A stretch of 64,000 bases of DNA. Origin: Pirellulales bacterium (GTDB lineage: Bacteria > Planctomycetota > Planctomycetia > Pirellulales > JAEUIK01). The notes under the pieces are model-generated. The model was given only the letters and a program-made list of their open reading frames with translations, was not told the DNA's origin and made no database searches. The DNA lies in NCBI GenBank assembly GCA_019694435.1, contig JAIBBZ010000001.1:248001-312000 (forward strand), in the 5' to 3' direction. Made by a program: the position numbers and the translations under genes. Below, one piece after another: positions 56,280 through 64,000 of the stretch (positions are counted from its first letter, which is position 1; every line of letters begins with the position of its first letter).

Positions 56280-58577
56280 TCACTCGCGGGTCATTGTCTC
56301 GTCCAGGTTCAACAACACATTGGCCACCAGCGTCCACGCCGCCAGCTCGGCCGGGGTGATCTCGTCGGGCACCGGCACCGAGCTGCTCGCCAGCAACTTC
56401 TCGGCGGCCGCGCCATCGGCCGCGAACGCCGCGCGCCGCCGGGCCAGCAGGTCGACCAGGGCCGCGGCCTCGCCAGCCCGCGCCGGCCGCGCCACGCACA
56501 GCGTCATCGCGCGATCGATCCGCTCGCCATCCGTGCCCGGGGCGACGAGCACGCGCCGGGCCAGCCCCACGGCCGCGTCGACGAACACCCGATCGTTCAA
56601 CAGCGCCAAGGCCTGCAGCGGCGACCGGGTCGCCTCGCGGCGCGGACAGGTCACGTCGCGCGTGGGTGCGTCGAACGTCACAAACGTGTCGTCGAGCGCC
56701 TGCCGCTTCCAGAACACGTACAACGAGCGGCGATAGGGATACACCGCGTCGGCCGCGGCGTTCATCTCGGCCGCCTGCACCGCCGGCCCTCCCAGGTCGT
56801 CGTGCAGCAAGCCGCCGATGGCCAGCGCGTTGTCGCGCACCAACTCGGCCGGCAGCCGCCACCGCGATGCTCGGGCCAACAGGCGATTCTCGGGATCGCT
56901 TTCTTGCTTGGCCGGCGCGCTCGACGCCGCCTGGCGATACGTCGCCGACGTGACGATCAGCCGGTGCAGTTGCTTCAACCGCCAGGGCGATTCGAGCAAC
57001 TCGACCGCCAGCCAATCGAGCAGCTCGGGATGGCTCGGCGCGGCGCCCTGCGCGCCGAAATCCTCCGGCGTCGCCACCAGGCCCGTGCCGAAATACTGCG
57101 CCCAAATCCGGTTCGCCTGCACCCGCGCCGCGAGCGGGTTGTCGCGCGCGGTCAACCACCGGGCCAGGGCCAGCCGGTCGAAGGGTGCGGCCGAGTCGGC
57201 CTTGATCAAAAACTGCGGCGGGCCCGCGGCGACTTCGTCGCCCGGCGTCAACGGATTGCCGCGCAGCAGCACATGTGTCGTGCGCGGTTCGGGCTGATCG
57301 CGCATCACGAGCGTCTGGACCGACGCCACGGCGTCGCGCGCCCTCTTCAGCCGGGCCTGCTCGCTCTTGTCGTGGGCCGCCGCCAGCCGGGCCTCGAGCG
57401 CCGCGCGCCGCGCCGCGGCCGCCGGTGGATCGACGGCCAACCGGGGACTGACGTCGGTCATCTTGCCCGACTCGTCGCGCGTCGTCTCGATCGCACCCTG
57501 ATTGAAGCACGCCGCGAGACGGTAAAAATCTTCTTGCCGGAACGGGTCGTACTTGTGGTGATGGCATTGCGCACAAGCTAAGGTCGAGCCCAGCCACACC
57601 GTGGCTGTGGTCGTCACGCGATCGAACACCGCGGCCAGGCGATATTCCTCGGGGTCGCTCCCCGCCTCGACGTTGATGCGCGTGTTGCGATGAAAGCCCG
57701 TGGCGATCAATTGCTCGGCGGAGGGGTTCGGCAGCAAATCGCCGGCCAGTTGTTCGAGCGTGAACTGATCGAACGGCAAGTCCGCATTCAACGCGTCGAC
57801 GACCCAATCGCGATAGGGCCAGATCGTACGCGCAAAATCGTGCGCGTAGCCGTCCGAATCGGCATACCGCGCCAGGTCGAGCCAGAGTTGCGCCTGACGC
57901 ACTCCGAACTGCGGCGACGCCAGCAGCCGTTCGACGACACGCTCATAAGCGTCGGCCGAGTCGTCGGACAAAAACGCCTGCAGCTCGTCGGAAGTCGGCG
58001 GCAGGCCCACCAGGTCCAGGCTCACGCGCCGCAGCAAGGTCGCCTTGCCCGCCTCGGGCTCGGGAGACATTCCGGCGGCCTCGATCTTCGCCAGTACAAA
58101 GCGGTCGATGGCTCCGCGCGGCCAGGCCGTCGCGTGCACCTCGGGCACCGGCGGACGTTCGATGCGACGATACGCCCAGTGCACTTCGTACGCCGCGCCC
58201 GCGTCGATCCAACGCCGCAGCAGGTCGATTTCCTCCGGCGCGAGCGCCTCGCCCGCCTCGAGCGGCGGCATCCGCTCGGCCGGCTCGCCGCTGGAGACCC
58301 GCGCGACGAGCAGGCTTTCGGCGCTGTTGGCCGGCACGACCGCTGTTCGCCCCGAGTCGCCTGCGCCGGTCGCCGTTTCGAACTCGTCGAGCCGCAGGCC
58401 GCCTTCCTGCGCCGCCGGACCGTGACATTTGAAACACCGCGCTGCCAGCAGCGGACGGACCTCGCGATCGTACGAGGGCGACCGCAAGGTCTCCCCGGCC
58501 AGGCACGAGGCGCCCTGCGCCGCGAGCAAGGCCAGGACCCAGCCCATGCGCCAATCATTCCACCACGCGGAACTCAT
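56280..58577 (-). CDS. PSD1: PSCyt1 + DUF1549 + DUF1553 protein
   Basis: The protein has 765 residues from ATG 58577. After the signal peptide comes a cytochrome-like PSCyt1 domain with CFKCHG, around residue 50 (PLLAARCFKCHGPAAQEGGL). DUF1549 follows (LLRRVSLDLVGLPPTSDELQ, ARYADSDGYAHDFARTIWPY and a second CxxCH in ACAQCHHHKYDPFRQEDFYR). DUF1553 ends it (VQANRIWAQYFGTGLVATPE, HPELLDWLAVELLESPWRLK). The two CxxCH motifs suggest heme binding. It is the lead gene of an operon with DUF1501. Confidence 0.93.
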   Translation of the reverse strand: MSSAWWNDWRMGWVLALLAAQGASCLAGETLRSPSYDREVRPLLAARCFKCHGPAAQEGGLRLDEFETATGAGDSGRTAVVPANSAESLLVARVSSGEPAERMPPLEAGEALAPEEIDLLRRWIDAGAAYEVHWAYRRIERPPVPEVHATAWPRGAIDRFVLAKIEAAGMSPEPEAGKATLLRRVSLDLVGLPPTSDELQAFLSDDSADAYERVVERLLASPQFGVRQAQLWLDLARYADSDGYAHDFARTIWPYRDWVVDALNADLPFDQFTLEQLAGDLLPNPSAEQLIATGFHRNTRINVEAGSDPEEYRLAAVFDRVTTTATVWLGSTLACAQCHHHKYDPFRQEDFYRLAACFNQGAIETTRDESGKMTDVSPRLAVDPPAAAARRAALEARLAAAHDKSEQARLKRARDAVASVQTLVMRDQPEPRTTHVLLRGNPLTPGDEVAAGPPQFLIKADSAAPFDRLALARWLTARDNPLAARVQANRIWAQYFGTGLVATPEDFGAQGAAPSHPELLDWLAVELLESPWRLKQLHRLIVTSATYRQAASSAPAKQESDPENRLLARASRWRLPAELVRDNALAIGGLLHDDLGGPAVQAAEMNAAADAVYPYRRSLYVFWKRQALDDTFVTFDAPTRDVTCPRREATRSPLQALALLNDRVFVDAAVGLARRVLVAPGTDGERIDRAMTLCVARPARAGEAAALVDLLARRRAAFAADGAAAEKLLASSSVPVPDEITPAELAAWTLVANVLLNLDETMTRE

Positions 58578-58664
58578 CCGATTCACACCTGGCGATTGTG
58601 CCCCATGATCCGCCGTCTGGCTGCCGGCCCCCGTTTGAATCCGGCTGCACTCTCCGCGCCCGAG

Positions 58665-58679
58665 CAGTTATCATAACTG
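58665..58679. repeat. Perfect 15-bp palindrome between divergent operons
   Basis: CAGTTATCATAACTG is a 7-1-7 palindrome, A/T-rich within a GC-rich region. It lies 64 bp upstream of the glycosyltransferase operon and 88 bp upstream of the PSD1 gene. It is a plausible operator serving either or both; the regulator is unknown. Confidence 0.45.
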
Positions 58680-58743
58680 TTTTCGGGGGTCTCAACCGCG
58701 GGTGCCCCGAATCCGGGCGGCCCGCGTGTTCCGTGATGCAGCT

Positions 58744-59817
58744 ATGGCAAATCCGCGTTTTTCGATCTGCATTCCGAACTTCAACTACGAGAAGTACCTC
58801 GGCCGCACCATTCAGAGCGTGCTCGATCAGACGTTCCAGGACTTCGAAATTCTGGTTTCGGACAACGCCAGCACCGACCGTTCCGTCGAGGTCGTCCGGA
58901 GTTTCGCCGAGCCGCGGATCAAGTTGCACGTCAACCAGCGCAACGTCGGTTTCGCGGGCAATCTCGACCGCGCTGCCCGGATGGCCACCGGCCGGTTCAT
59001 GATCATGCTCTCGTCGGACGACCTGATGCGCCGCGACGCGCTGGAGGTTTACGCCCGCTTTTTCTCCACCCTGGGCGACCAGGCCGACGCGACCGTGATC
59101 AGCTCGAACCCCGAGGTGATCGACCCCGACGATCGCGTCACCGGCCGGGTCGGCATCGAACGGGCCATCTGGCAGGACAGCGATCGCGACGCCGAGCTCG
59201 AACACGTCTGTGGCGGCACCACGTTCAAGGTCGAGGCGCGCCCCCTGCTCAAGCGCTGCCTGCTGACGCTCAAGAATCCGCTGTTCTTCGCCTGCACCTG
59301 CTATCCCCGCGCACTCTACGAACGGGTCGAAGGCTACGGCGGCGGCCGGCTGATCAATCCGGACAAGTGGTTTAACTGGAAGCTGCTCAGCGCGGGCCGC
59401 GCGGCGGCGTTTCTCGATCGCCCGCTGTTCGCCTACCGTGTGCACCCCAGCAATCAGAACTCGCTGCAAACCGCCACGGCCGCGCTCAAGTACATGACCG
59501 ATCAATACGTCTCGACGCTGGAGATCGACAACGCCTGGCTCAAAGAAGTCGGGCTCGAGCGCCCCGACGTCGAGCGGGCGTTCGTCGAATACGACGTCGC
59601 CCGGCATGGGCTGGCCACGCTGGCCCGGGGCGAGCGCGCCCGGGCGCGCCGGATGTTGACCTTCGGCCAGGCCGTCTATCCCTGGCATATGCGCGGCAAC
59701 CGCCGGGCCAGGGCCCTGCGCGTGCTGCTCGCGCTGGGCCCCCTGGGCCAGGCGATCGCGGCCGGGGCCTATCGCCGCTACCGTGCCGGCGCAGGCGAAG
59801 AATCCAACGGTCAATAA
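58744..59817 (+). CDS. Glycosyltransferase family 2
   Basis: The 357-residue GT-A enzyme begins RFSICIPNFNYEKYLGRTIQ and has FEILVSDNASTDRSVEVV, and RFMIMLSSDDLMRRDALEVY with the metal-binding Asp pair. It transfers a sugar from a nucleotide donor to a growing surface glycan on the cytosolic side. It is the first of six same-strand genes. The C-terminus is basic with a weak hydrophobic stretch (ALRVLLALGPLGQAIAAGAY) and may associate with the membrane. Confidence 0.9.
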   Translation: MANPRFSICIPNFNYEKYLGRTIQSVLDQTFQDFEILVSDNASTDRSVEVVRSFAEPRIKLHVNQRNVGFAGNLDRAARMATGRFMIMLSSDDLMRRDALEVYARFFSTLGDQADATVISSNPEVIDPDDRVTGRVGIERAIWQDSDRDAELEHVCGGTTFKVEARPLLKRCLLTLKNPLFFACTCYPRALYERVEGYGGGRLINPDKWFNWKLLSAGRAAAFLDRPLFAYRVHPSNQNSLQTATAALKYMTDQYVSTLEIDNAWLKEVGLERPDVERAFVEYDVARHGLATLARGERARARRMLTFGQAVYPWHMRGNRRARALRVLLALGPLGQAIAAGAYRRYRAGAGEESNGQ

Positions 59818-59831
59818 CCGGCGACGGTCTC

Positions 59832-60767
59832 ATGGCCATGCGACCACCGATCGTCATCTTCTATCACCAGTTGGTCGAGCGTCCGCGCCGCGACCATTAC
59901 TTCCTGACCAACGCGCTCACGCCCGAGCAGTTTCGCCGCAGCATGGAGCAATTGCGCGCCGGCTGGCACGTGTTGTCGATGGACGAGATGTGCCGGATCT
60001 GGCAGGGCGACCGGCGCTGGCCGCCGCGCAGCGTCGTGGTCACCTTCGACGACGGCTTCAAGAACAACCTCTGGGCCGCGCAGATTCTGCACGAGCTGGG
60101 CCTCAGCGCCACGTTCTTCGTGCTGGCCGGCGTGATCGAGACCGATTTCGTCCCCTGGTATCTCCGCTTTGCCCATGCCCTCTCCACCCGGCGGCGCGAT
60201 GCCTGCGACGGCCGGCTGGGGGCGGTCGATTTCCGCAACCGGCTCGAGAGCCGTCGCTGGTCCCGGGCCGCGAAGAACACGCTGCTGTCGTTGCCGCCGG
60301 CCGAGCGCGACGCGGCGCTCGACGAATTGACCGCGGCGCTCGACTGCCCGCCCTGGGACCGCGCCGATCGCGACTTGCAGTATTTCACCGGGGCCGACCT
60401 GCGCGAAATGCGCCGCCTGGGCCAGACGATCGGCTGCCACAGTTGGTCCCACGACAACCTGGCCCGCTGCAATGCCGACGAACGCCAGCACGAAGTCGTG
60501 GCCTCGGGCGAGGCGCTGAGCCGGCATCTGGGCGAACCGGTCACCGTGTTCAGCTACCCCGACGGCCGCTACAACGATGCCGTGGTCGAGCTGGCCTCGC
60601 GGCATTATCAACTGGCCTTCGCGGCCAACCCGCACGTCTCGGCCGCCGACGCCTGGCGCTATCCGCGCCGCCACGCGGGCAGCGAGCTGGCGCCGATTCT
60701 CGCGCCCTGGTTCCCGTTGCGGCGGCGCGCGGTCGGTTGGATCAAGTGGACGCTCGGCGAGAGGTGA
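59832..60767 (+). CDS. Polysaccharide deacetylase (CE4) family protein
   Basis: The 311-residue protein has the NodB motifs VVVTFDDGFKNNLWAA (Asp73/Asp74) and GCHSWSHDNLARCN (HxxxH metal ligands), plus VFSYPDGRYNDAVVEL. It lacks a signal peptide, so it may act in the cytosol on a precursor, although CE4 enzymes are often exported. It is 14 bp after the glycosyltransferase and 3 bp before the formyltransferase-like gene. N-deacetylation of an amino sugar is the expected reaction. Confidence 0.9.
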   Translation: MAMRPPIVIFYHQLVERPRRDHYFLTNALTPEQFRRSMEQLRAGWHVLSMDEMCRIWQGDRRWPPRSVVVTFDDGFKNNLWAAQILHELGLSATFFVLAGVIETDFVPWYLRFAHALSTRRRDACDGRLGAVDFRNRLESRRWSRAAKNTLLSLPPAERDAALDELTAALDCPPWDRADRDLQYFTGADLREMRRLGQTIGCHSWSHDNLARCNADERQHEVVASGEALSRHLGEPVTVFSYPDGRYNDAVVELASRHYQLAFAANPHVSAADAWRYPRRHAGSELAPILAPWFPLRRRAVGWIKWTLGER

Positions 60768-60770
60768 CCT

Positions 60771-61562
60771 GTGAAACTCGCCGTGCTGGTCGAACCGCCC
60801 CCCTGGCCTGCGCGGACGCGGTACTACCTCAACCGCTTGCACGCCCAACAGCCGCTCGCCGCCATTCTGGTGGTCGCACGGCCTCGGCGCAGCCAGAGCC
60901 GCGCACAGTTCTTGCGCCGCAAATTCGGCAGTCTGGGCGCGCTGCCAGCGCTGGCCGCCGCCGCGTGGTTCCGCCGCTATTCGCGCCAGATCGATGCCCT
61001 GCAGGATCGGCACTTTGCCGAACGCGCCGGCTCCGAGTCGCCGGTCGTGCCGACGATCCACTTCGACGACCTCAACGGCCCGCAAACGCTGGCCTGGATC
61101 GAGCGCGAACGGCCCGACGTGATCGTGCCCATCGCTGGCGGGATCATCAAGCCGCAACTGCTCGCGGCTACTCGCTGGGTGCGCTGGCATCACGGCATCA
61201 CGCCCGACATTCGCGGCGCGAGCGCCACCTATTGGGCCATCTATCACCATCGCCCGGCCTGGCTGGGCATCACCATTCAAGAACTCGTCGCCAAGATCGA
61301 CGCCGGCCCCATCCTCGCCCAGCGCGTGCTGACGCCCACCGGCGATGACGACCTGGCCAGTGTCTACGTCAAACTCGACGAGCTGTGCATCGAGCTGCTC
61401 TGCGAAACTCTCGCCGGGCTCGCCGCCGGGACGCTGCAGCCACGCCCCTGCGATCCCAAGCAGGGCCAGTATCTCTCGTCGCCCACCCTGACGTCGCTCC
61501 TGGGATTCGAGCGCCGGCAACGGGCCTTCTTCCGCCAATTCGCCGCAATTTCGCCCAGGTGA
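60771..61562 (+). CDS. Formyltransferase-fold protein (Fmt/sugar N-formyltransferase-like)
   Basis: The 263-residue protein starts at GTG 60771. It resembles the N-terminal domain of formyltransferases: RERPDVIVPIAGGIIKPQLL, then RWHHGITPDIRGASATYWAI, where methionyl-tRNA formyltransferase has N-x-H and the LPxYRG loop, and AWLGITIQELVAKIDAGPIL with the D-x-G region. The usual Asn-x-His is replaced by W-H-H. It lacks the Fmt C-terminal domain and follows a deacetylase by 3 bp, so sugar-amine N-formylation is more likely than tRNA formylation (inference). Confidence 0.78.
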   Translation: MKLAVLVEPPPWPARTRYYLNRLHAQQPLAAILVVARPRRSQSRAQFLRRKFGSLGALPALAAAAWFRRYSRQIDALQDRHFAERAGSESPVVPTIHFDDLNGPQTLAWIERERPDVIVPIAGGIIKPQLLAATRWVRWHHGITPDIRGASATYWAIYHHRPAWLGITIQELVAKIDAGPILAQRVLTPTGDDDLASVYVKLDELCIELLCETLAGLAAGTLQPRPCDPKQGQYLSSPTLTSLLGFERRQRAFFRQFAAISPR

Positions 61563-61566
61563 TCCG

Positions 61567-62688
61567 ATGCGCCGGCGCAACCGATCCATCGCGCTCGTTA
61601 CGATCTGCTTGTTCTGCATCGGGCTGCGGGCAGAGCGCGGCTTGGCGCAGCGTGCCGCGCCCGAAGCCTACGACCAACTGGCCCGGGCGGCGTACGAAAA
61701 GCTGCACCCGCCAGGCCTTTCGGTGGCCGTCGTGGTGGCCGGCGAACAGGTGTTTGCGTCGGGCTACGGCCTGGCCGACCTCGAGAACGACGTACCCTGC
61801 ACTGCCCAGACCGTCTACCGCATCGCTTCGATCTCCAAGCCGATCGCGGCGATCGCCGTATTGCAGGTCGTCGAGCAGGGCCGTGCCGCGCTGGACGACT
61901 CGATCACGAATTTTGTCCCCGAATTTCCGGCCAAGCCCGAGGGCCCCGTAACGCTGCAGCGTTTGTTGACGCATACCTCGGGTATCCGCCATTACAAGCC
62001 GGGCGAGTTCGAGCAGACGCGACATTACGACACCCTGGCCGCGGCCATCGAGATCTTCAAAGACGATCCGTTGCTGTTTGCGCCCGGCACGCGCTTTTCA
62101 TATACGACCTACGGCTACAACCTGCTCGCGGGCGTCATCGAGCACACCGCCCACCAGTCGTTCGGCGATTATCTTCACGAGCGCGTATTTGCGCCCGCCG
62201 GGATGACCAGCTCGCGCCTGGAGCTGCAAGGCGAGCTTGTACCCCGCCGGGCACGGCAATATGTCCGCGGGGCCGATCAGCGCTGGCAGAACGCGCCGTT
62301 TGTCGACCTCAGCATCAAATGGGCCGGCGGCGGCGTGATTTCGACCGTCGAGGACCTGTGCCGGCTGCACGTGGCGCTCGAGTCGGGCAAGCTGCTCAAG
62401 CCCGAGTCGATCGCGCTGATGCAAACGCCTGCGACCACGCTCGCCGGCCAGCCGCTGGAATACGGCCTGGGCTGGAACATCGCCACCGACAAACAGGGGC
62501 GCACCTGGGTCTCGCATTCGGGCGGCACGACCGGGGGTACTTCGTTCCTGCTGCGCTGTCCCGACCAGCGTTGCGCCGTGGCGGTGATCGCCAACGGAGG
62601 TAACGTCGAGGGGCTACCCGGGCTGGCCAGGCGCCTGGCATTGACGGCCCTCAGCGCGGGCGGCACTGCCCCCGCGGACGAACCTTGA
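61567..62688 (+). CDS. Secreted beta-lactamase-family serine hydrolase
   Basis: The 373-residue protein has a signal peptide (ALVTICLFCIGLRAERGLAQ). Penicillin-binding-protein-like motifs are visible: SxxK in RIASISKPIAAIA, YxN in YTTYGYNLLAG, and HSGGT in WVSHSGGTTGGTSF. The body has LQRLLTHTSGIRHYKPGEF. It is of the class C/esterase branch and may trim peptides or esters at the cell surface. It starts 4 bp after the formyltransferase-like gene in the same operon. Confidence 0.9.
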   Translation: MRRRNRSIALVTICLFCIGLRAERGLAQRAAPEAYDQLARAAYEKLHPPGLSVAVVVAGEQVFASGYGLADLENDVPCTAQTVYRIASISKPIAAIAVLQVVEQGRAALDDSITNFVPEFPAKPEGPVTLQRLLTHTSGIRHYKPGEFEQTRHYDTLAAAIEIFKDDPLLFAPGTRFSYTTYGYNLLAGVIEHTAHQSFGDYLHERVFAPAGMTSSRLELQGELVPRRARQYVRGADQRWQNAPFVDLSIKWAGGGVISTVEDLCRLHVALESGKLLKPESIALMQTPATTLAGQPLEYGLGWNIATDKQGRTWVSHSGGTTGGTSFLLRCPDQRCAVAVIANGGNVEGLPGLARRLALTALSAGGTAPADEP

Positions 62689-62783
62689 ATTGCCCCCGCC
62701 CCGGCGCGCGCAGACAATACACCAGCGTCCGCGACCGTTCCCGTCAGACACACGCGCCCCGTTCACTCGCCCCGGTTTACCCG

Positions 62784-63347
62784 ATGCTCGATTACGCCGC
62801 CATCTTTCCGCAGGGTCTCGACTACCGCACGTTTCTCGAACGCCACGGCTCGGTCGAGCACCGCCGACGCTGGGAGCAGGCCTATCAGGCCCTGACTTTG
62901 CCGGCCGACGCGCAGCGCCTGCTGGCTGGCTTCAAGCGGCAGATGAACGTGCTCTGCCTGGCCGGGGCCTGGTGCGGGGATTGCATTTACCAGTGCCCGA
63001 TCTTCGCCCGGATTGCCGAGGCCTGTCCGCGGATCGATTTGCGCTTCTTCGATCGCGACGCCCATCCTCATCTGGCGTCCGAATTGAAGATCTGCGGGGG
63101 CAACCGCGTGCCGGTGGTGGTGATGCTCAGTGAAGACCAGCAGGAAGTGGCCCGCTGCGGCGATCGCACGTTGTCGCGCTACCGGCAGCTCGCCGCGCAA
63201 CTCGAGGGTGCCGCGTGCCCGACCGGACTCGCGCTGCCCGACGCGGCGCAACAGCAGCAGATCGTCGCCGACTGGCTGGCCGAGTTCGAAAGGGCGCAGC
63301 TCATCTTGCGCACCAGTCCGCGCCTGCGCGAGCGCCACGGCGACTGA
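62784..63347 (+). CDS. Thioredoxin family protein (CGDC active site)
   Basis: The protein has 187 residues from ATG 62784. A thioredoxin-like core contains NVLCLAGAWCGDCIYQCPIF with a CGDC redox pair, RIDLRFFDRDAHPHLASEL, and the cis-Pro loop GGNRVPVVVMLSED. No signal peptide is seen, so it acts in the cytosol. It belongs to the thioredoxin-9-like group of bacterial proteins. It is 95 bp after the serine hydrolase and 8 bp before the next gene. Confidence 0.85.
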   Translation: MLDYAAIFPQGLDYRTFLERHGSVEHRRRWEQAYQALTLPADAQRLLAGFKRQMNVLCLAGAWCGDCIYQCPIFARIAEACPRIDLRFFDRDAHPHLASELKICGGNRVPVVVMLSEDQQEVARCGDRTLSRYRQLAAQLEGAACPTGLALPDAAQQQQIVADWLAEFERAQLILRTSPRLRERHGD

Positions 63348-63355
63348 ACGGGCCC

Positions 63356-64000
63356 ATGAGCGACGTCGAAACCGCGATCGACCAGGAATCCGCGCCCGGC
63401 GTGCCCCCCGTTGCCGCGTCGCCGCCGCGGGTCGTGCGCTGGCTGCCCTGGCTGATGGTCGCGCTGGCGTTGGCCTTCGTCGTTCCGCTGCGGATCAAGT
63501 TTCTCGACGTGCCACTCGACCGCGACGAGGGCGAGTTCGCCTATGGCGGCCAGTTGATCCTCGGCGGCGACCTGCCCTATCGCTCGCTCTACGCCATGAA
63601 GATGCCCGGCATCTACGTGGTCTATGCGGCCAGCGAGGCGCTCTTCGGCCAGACCTGCGCAGGCGTGCACCTGGGGCACCTGATCGTCAACGCGCTGACC
63701 ATCCTGATGCTCTTCGCCCTGGCCGCCCGGCTGTTCGATCCCATGGTCGGGGCGACCGCGGCCACGGCCTTTGCCCTGTTCTCGCTCTCGCCGTCGGTGG
63801 ACCCGCTGGCTGCACAATCCGAGAACTTCGTCGTACTGCCGGTGCTGGCGGGAATCTACGTGTTGCTCCTCGGCCTCCAGCACCCGCGCTGGTACGCCTT
63901 CTTCCTCGGCGGAGTGCTGATCGGCCTCGGCCCGGTGATCAAGCAGCACGGGTCGGTCTTTGCGTTGGGCGCCGGCGGATGGCTCGTGCTCGACCAATTG
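63356..64000 (+). CDS. GT39/GT83-like integral membrane glycosyltransferase (truncated by window)
   Basis: A frame starts at ATG 63356 and runs off the right edge (215 codons). The N-terminus is cytosolic (SDVETAIDQESAPGVPP). The first membrane helix ends in KFLDVPLDRDEGEFAYGGQL; the acidic DRDEGEFAYGG loop after TM1 is the catalytic-base region of polyprenyl-phosphate-dependent PMT/ArnT-type transferases. At least four more helices follow. These enzymes glycosylate proteins or lipids outside the membrane from a lipid-linked donor. The C-terminal part lies outside the window. Confidence 0.82.
   Translation, partial: MSDVETAIDQESAPGVPPVAASPPRVVRWLPWLMVALALAFVVPLRIKFLDVPLDRDEGEFAYGGQLILGGDLPYRSLYAMKMPGIYVVYAASEALFGQTCAGVHLGHLIVNALTILMLFALAARLFDPMVGATAATAFALFSLSPSVDPLAAQSENFVVLPVLAGIYVLLLGLQHPRWYAFFLGGVLIGLGPVIKQHGSVFALGAGGWLVLDQL

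Overview
The window reads as a GC-rich chromosome segment from a planctomycete, probably of the Pirellulales type. The evidence is gene content: three DUF1501 proteins with Tat-like signals, two DUF1549/DUF1553 (PSD1) cytochrome-like proteins, three FGly-type sulfatases scattered among unrelated genes, a PEP-CTERM protein, a PQQ propeller, secreted redoxin/cytochrome hybrids and small glycan-related operons. No rRNA, tRNA, CRISPR array, prophage or insertion sequence was recognised.

Left part (1-10.2 kb): a lipoprotein running off the edge; a reverse-strand operon of rubrerythrin, a GlpC/HdrD-like Fe-S oxidoreductase and a DUF3501 protein, with a perfect Fur/PerR-like palindrome in its putative promoter; a VOC protein; a small membrane protein; an AraC regulator divergent from a large arylsulfatase; and a PadR regulator coupled to a HAAS-domain membrane protein, with TATGCATA repeats at the promoter. 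From 10.7 to 13.7 kb is a looser, less GC-rich stretch holding a DUF6236 protein, a tiny basic protein, a thioredoxin-fold protein without a CxxC motif, and an inverted repeat with gene remnants.

Middle (13.7-38 kb): a RmlC-type cupin; a rhomboid protease; an overlapping set of TonB receptor, TonB and hydroxyacid-oxoacid transhydrogenase; an ECF sigma factor with an anti-sigma-like partner and a candidate autoregulatory promoter; an amidohydrolase and sulfatase; a PEP-CTERM matrixin-like metalloprotease; an orphan DUF1501 protein; a folK-panC-lgt cluster in which Lgt carries an inserted PDZ domain; a nitrilase downstream of an alpha-toroid/methyltransferase fusion; cutA; an esterase; and another sulfatase.

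Right part (38-64 kb): a secreted HExxH peptidase; a redoxin/CxxCH/PHM-like protein coupled to a PQQ propeller; a MATE transporter; two DUF1501 plus PSD1 pairs; an MsbA-like ABC exporter and an MFS carrier; a secreted beta-propeller; a methyltransferase; and a tight surface-glycan operon (GT2, polysaccharide deacetylase, formyltransferase-like, serine hydrolase, thioredoxin, GT39-like).

The most unusual non-coding signal is at 48.17-48.58 kb on the reverse strand. A near-consensus sigma-54 promoter is followed by about 390 nt with stable hairpins and four copies of CAGAGAG, ending in a strong rho-independent terminator. This looks like an independent small RNA or micro-ORF gene. All functions are inferred from sequence reading alone; no database search was run.
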